The position numbers were made by a program, and so were the translations under genes. Below the pieces are notes generated by a model. That model made no database searches. It saw only the letters and a program-made list of their open reading frames with translations, and was not told the origin of the DNA. Shown here piece by piece: positions 38,830 through 39,898 of a DNA stretch of 39,898 nucleotides (its first letter is position 1; every line of letters starts with the position of its first letter). This DNA comes from a virus: the IMG/VR virus record IMGVR_UViG_3300028197_000048, positions 1 to 39,898 of that record; one strand, given 5' to 3'.

Positions 38830-39019
38830 AGAAATTACTGATTGGTCAGAGGCAAAGACTTCTGTACCAAATCACACCTACATTGTTAATGATGCATTGC
38901 ATCTTGTAGGTTACATCAAAACTGGAACTAAAGATGAGATAATCTTTAAGTCTCCAATGAAACAATTTTCTAAGTCTAGACGAAAGTTCATAGACATAAC
39001 TAAACATAAAATCAAATAG
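38816..39019 (+). CDS. Hypothetical protein, 67 aa
   Basis: Overlaps the preceding gene by 14 bases. Beta-rich N terminus (HTYIVNDALHLVGYIKTGT) and a very basic tail (KSRRKFIDITKHKIK). No family recognised. Confidence 0.65.
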   Translation: MKYLKEITDWSEAKTSVPNHTYIVNDALHLVGYIKTGTKDEIIFKSPMKQFSKSRRKFIDITKHKIK

Positions 39020-39028
39020 GAGAAATTT

Positions 39029-39370
39029 ATGAATACAATAAAAATAGAAAACTACAAAGGCTTATCAATAGCCAGTTCGGCCGGTAAAGTCGGAATCAAA
39101 CTTTGCAATAAAGAACTACTTGGCACCAGTTCTGGTAAAACAAAATCTTTCGGCATTAACGAAGATGAGTTTGTAATGTCAGATGAATATAGACAACAGG
39201 CTATAGCATTTTATAATAACTTTGCAAAAGCAACTTGGACTCGATACTTGTCTGATACAGACTTTAAAAAAATGAATGAGATGCAAGTACAATATGACAA
39301 AAAAATGTCAAGATTTAAAAGTTCTGCCAGAATGTCTGCAATGGATGCCGTTGATAAAGCTTTTGCATAA
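39029..39370 (+). CDS. Hypothetical protein, 113 aa
   Basis: SD TAGGAGAAATTT. MNTIKIENYKGLSIASSAGK, then a helical basic C-terminal half (MQVQYDKKMSRFKSSARMSA). No family recognised. TAATG overlap with the next gene. Confidence 0.75.
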   Translation: MNTIKIENYKGLSIASSAGKVGIKLCNKELLGTSSGKTKSFGINEDEFVMSDEYRQQAIAFYNNFAKATWTRYLSDTDFKKMNEMQVQYDKKMSRFKSSARMSAMDAVDKAFA

Positions 39371-39898
39371 TGACTAATACTATAGAAGGATATACCGCAT
39401 ACGCTAAAGGTGAAATTATAGATGATGCAGTATATCCTTATGTTAGAGATGTTCTAGAAAACTTTGCATCTGGTGAACTTAAAGAAAAGATAGTCACCAA
39501 TGTATTGGGTTATAAACAATCAAGTGAATCAATCCATGGCGAAGATGCTTTCAATAACGACAGACCTGTTGAGATTAAGTGTGAAACTGCTACACCATTA
39601 TGTGGTAAGGCGACCTGGGGATCCACTAACACTTATACTAAATTACAAAAACTATTTGAATCAGACCAAGAGTTTGTTCTTGCTGGTTGGTCAAAGAAAG
39701 GAAGACTTGTCTATATCTTATCTTGTAATTTGAATGATACCGATGTAATTGTAAAGATAGAAGAGACAATTAATAGACATAGGGTTAGAACTTCTAACCT
39801 TACACCGAAGACAACTCACACTCAGTTGGGAGATGCTGATGCTAAGTTGTTATATTTTAATGAAAAGTATGTTGATGAGACAGAAATTTCAAAACCGT
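39370..39898 (+). CDS. Possible PD-(D/E)xK-type nuclease, 3' end outside window
   Basis: Frame open to the last base; 176 residues visible. HGEDAFNNDRPVEIKCE contains an E-x-K after an acidic residue about 10 residues earlier, the pattern of PD-(D/E)xK nucleases, followed by beta strands (FVLAGWSKKGRLVYILSCN). A restriction-endonuclease-like fold is plausible but unproven. Confidence 0.5.
   Translation, partial: MTNTIEGYTAYAKGEIIDDAVYPYVRDVLENFASGELKEKIVTNVLGYKQSSESIHGEDAFNNDRPVEIKCETATPLCGKATWGSTNTYTKLQKLFESDQEFVLAGWSKKGRLVYILSCNLNDTDVIVKIEETINRHRVRTSNLTPKTTHTQLGDADAKLLYFNEKYVDETEISKP

Noticed and set aside
39500-39733. 77-codon frame inside the last, truncated gene
   Set aside because: The frame starting at 39370 is longer, open to the window end, and has a TAATG link to the upstream gene.
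1-39898. Numerous open frames on the minus strand (for example 4822-5139, 6286-6669, 21871-22188, 33690-34022)
   Set aside because: All lie opposite genes with strong family motifs, lack SDs, and their sequences are the Ser/Leu/Phe-rich complements expected from the + strand codon use.
1-39898. CRISPR arrays, insertion sequences, integrase or attachment sites
   Set aside because: Looked for regular spaced repeats, transposase or integrase motifs and found none; repeats seen are promoter elements.

Overview
This AT-rich window is a piece of a T4-like (Tevenvirinae-type) myovirus genome. Every gene I can support lies on the + strand, mostly in overlapping ATGA/GTGA/TAATG chains. The T4 replication, recombination and late-transcription core is recognisable from protein motifs: uvsW, gp55 (late sigma), gp47/gp46, gp45 (clamp), gp44/gp62 (clamp loader), regA, gp43 (DNA polymerase), uvsX and gp41. 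The accessory genes (CobS/CobT-like pair, Hsp20, peptide deformylase, 2OG-Fe(II) oxygenases, DUF3310) are of the type carried by marine T4-like phages. The host cannot be read directly. The CsgG/CsgF homologues require a Gram-negative outer membrane, and the low GC suggests a low-GC marine proteobacterium; SAR11 is one possibility, but this is inference.

Layout. 1-3216: end of a 2OG oxygenase, uvsW, an unknown acidic protein and four very small membrane proteins. 3331-7816: gp55, gp47, gp46, peptide deformylase, a second 2OG oxygenase. 7826-12115: CobT-like and CobS-like (MoxR/VWA-type) proteins and small genes, each unit driven by a repeated terminator/promoter element. 12131-15845: DUF3310, gp45, gp44, several small genes, gp62, regA. 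15885-16425: two small membrane proteins, then a strong terminator.

16495-23747 is the notable part. It is a cassette of about 7 kb bounded by a factor-independent terminator and a T4-type late promoter, inserted between regA and gp43. It encodes two tandem small holin-like membrane proteins, a CsgF homologue, a CsgG lipoprotein homologue (curli outer-membrane secretion pore), two secreted curlin-like repeat proteins, a secreted FecR-domain protein, small membrane proteins, and a CHASE2-class III adenylate cyclase. It looks like a phage-borne extracellular amyloid secretion system coupled to a second-messenger enzyme.

23755-29678: small genes, a structured putative ncRNA, Hsp20, a tRNA-Gly with the unusual anticodon ACC, a 2-Cys peroxiredoxin, a DruA/DUF4338-like protein, a cytidylyltransferase plus glycosyltransferase-like pair, and a T4-type lysozyme. 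29703-37871: gp43, an IscU-type Fe-S scaffold, an SNase-like nuclease, uvsX, gp41, a paralogue of the DruA-like protein, and a GNAT-like protein. 37863-39898: small early-type genes with two more copies of the terminator/promoter element, ending in a truncated gene.

Two genome-wide regulatory patterns stand out. (1) A recurrent element in which the -35 box lies in the loop of a short hairpin followed by a T-run, so one stretch could both stop upstream transcription and start the next unit. (2) Several genes (PDF, cobT-like, DUF3310, the first gene of the curli-like cassette, gp43, a 49-residue ORF, and nearly gp55) lack a Shine-Dalgarno sequence and have their promoter placed so that transcription would start on, or within 3 nt of, the start codon. 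This suggests leaderless mRNAs.
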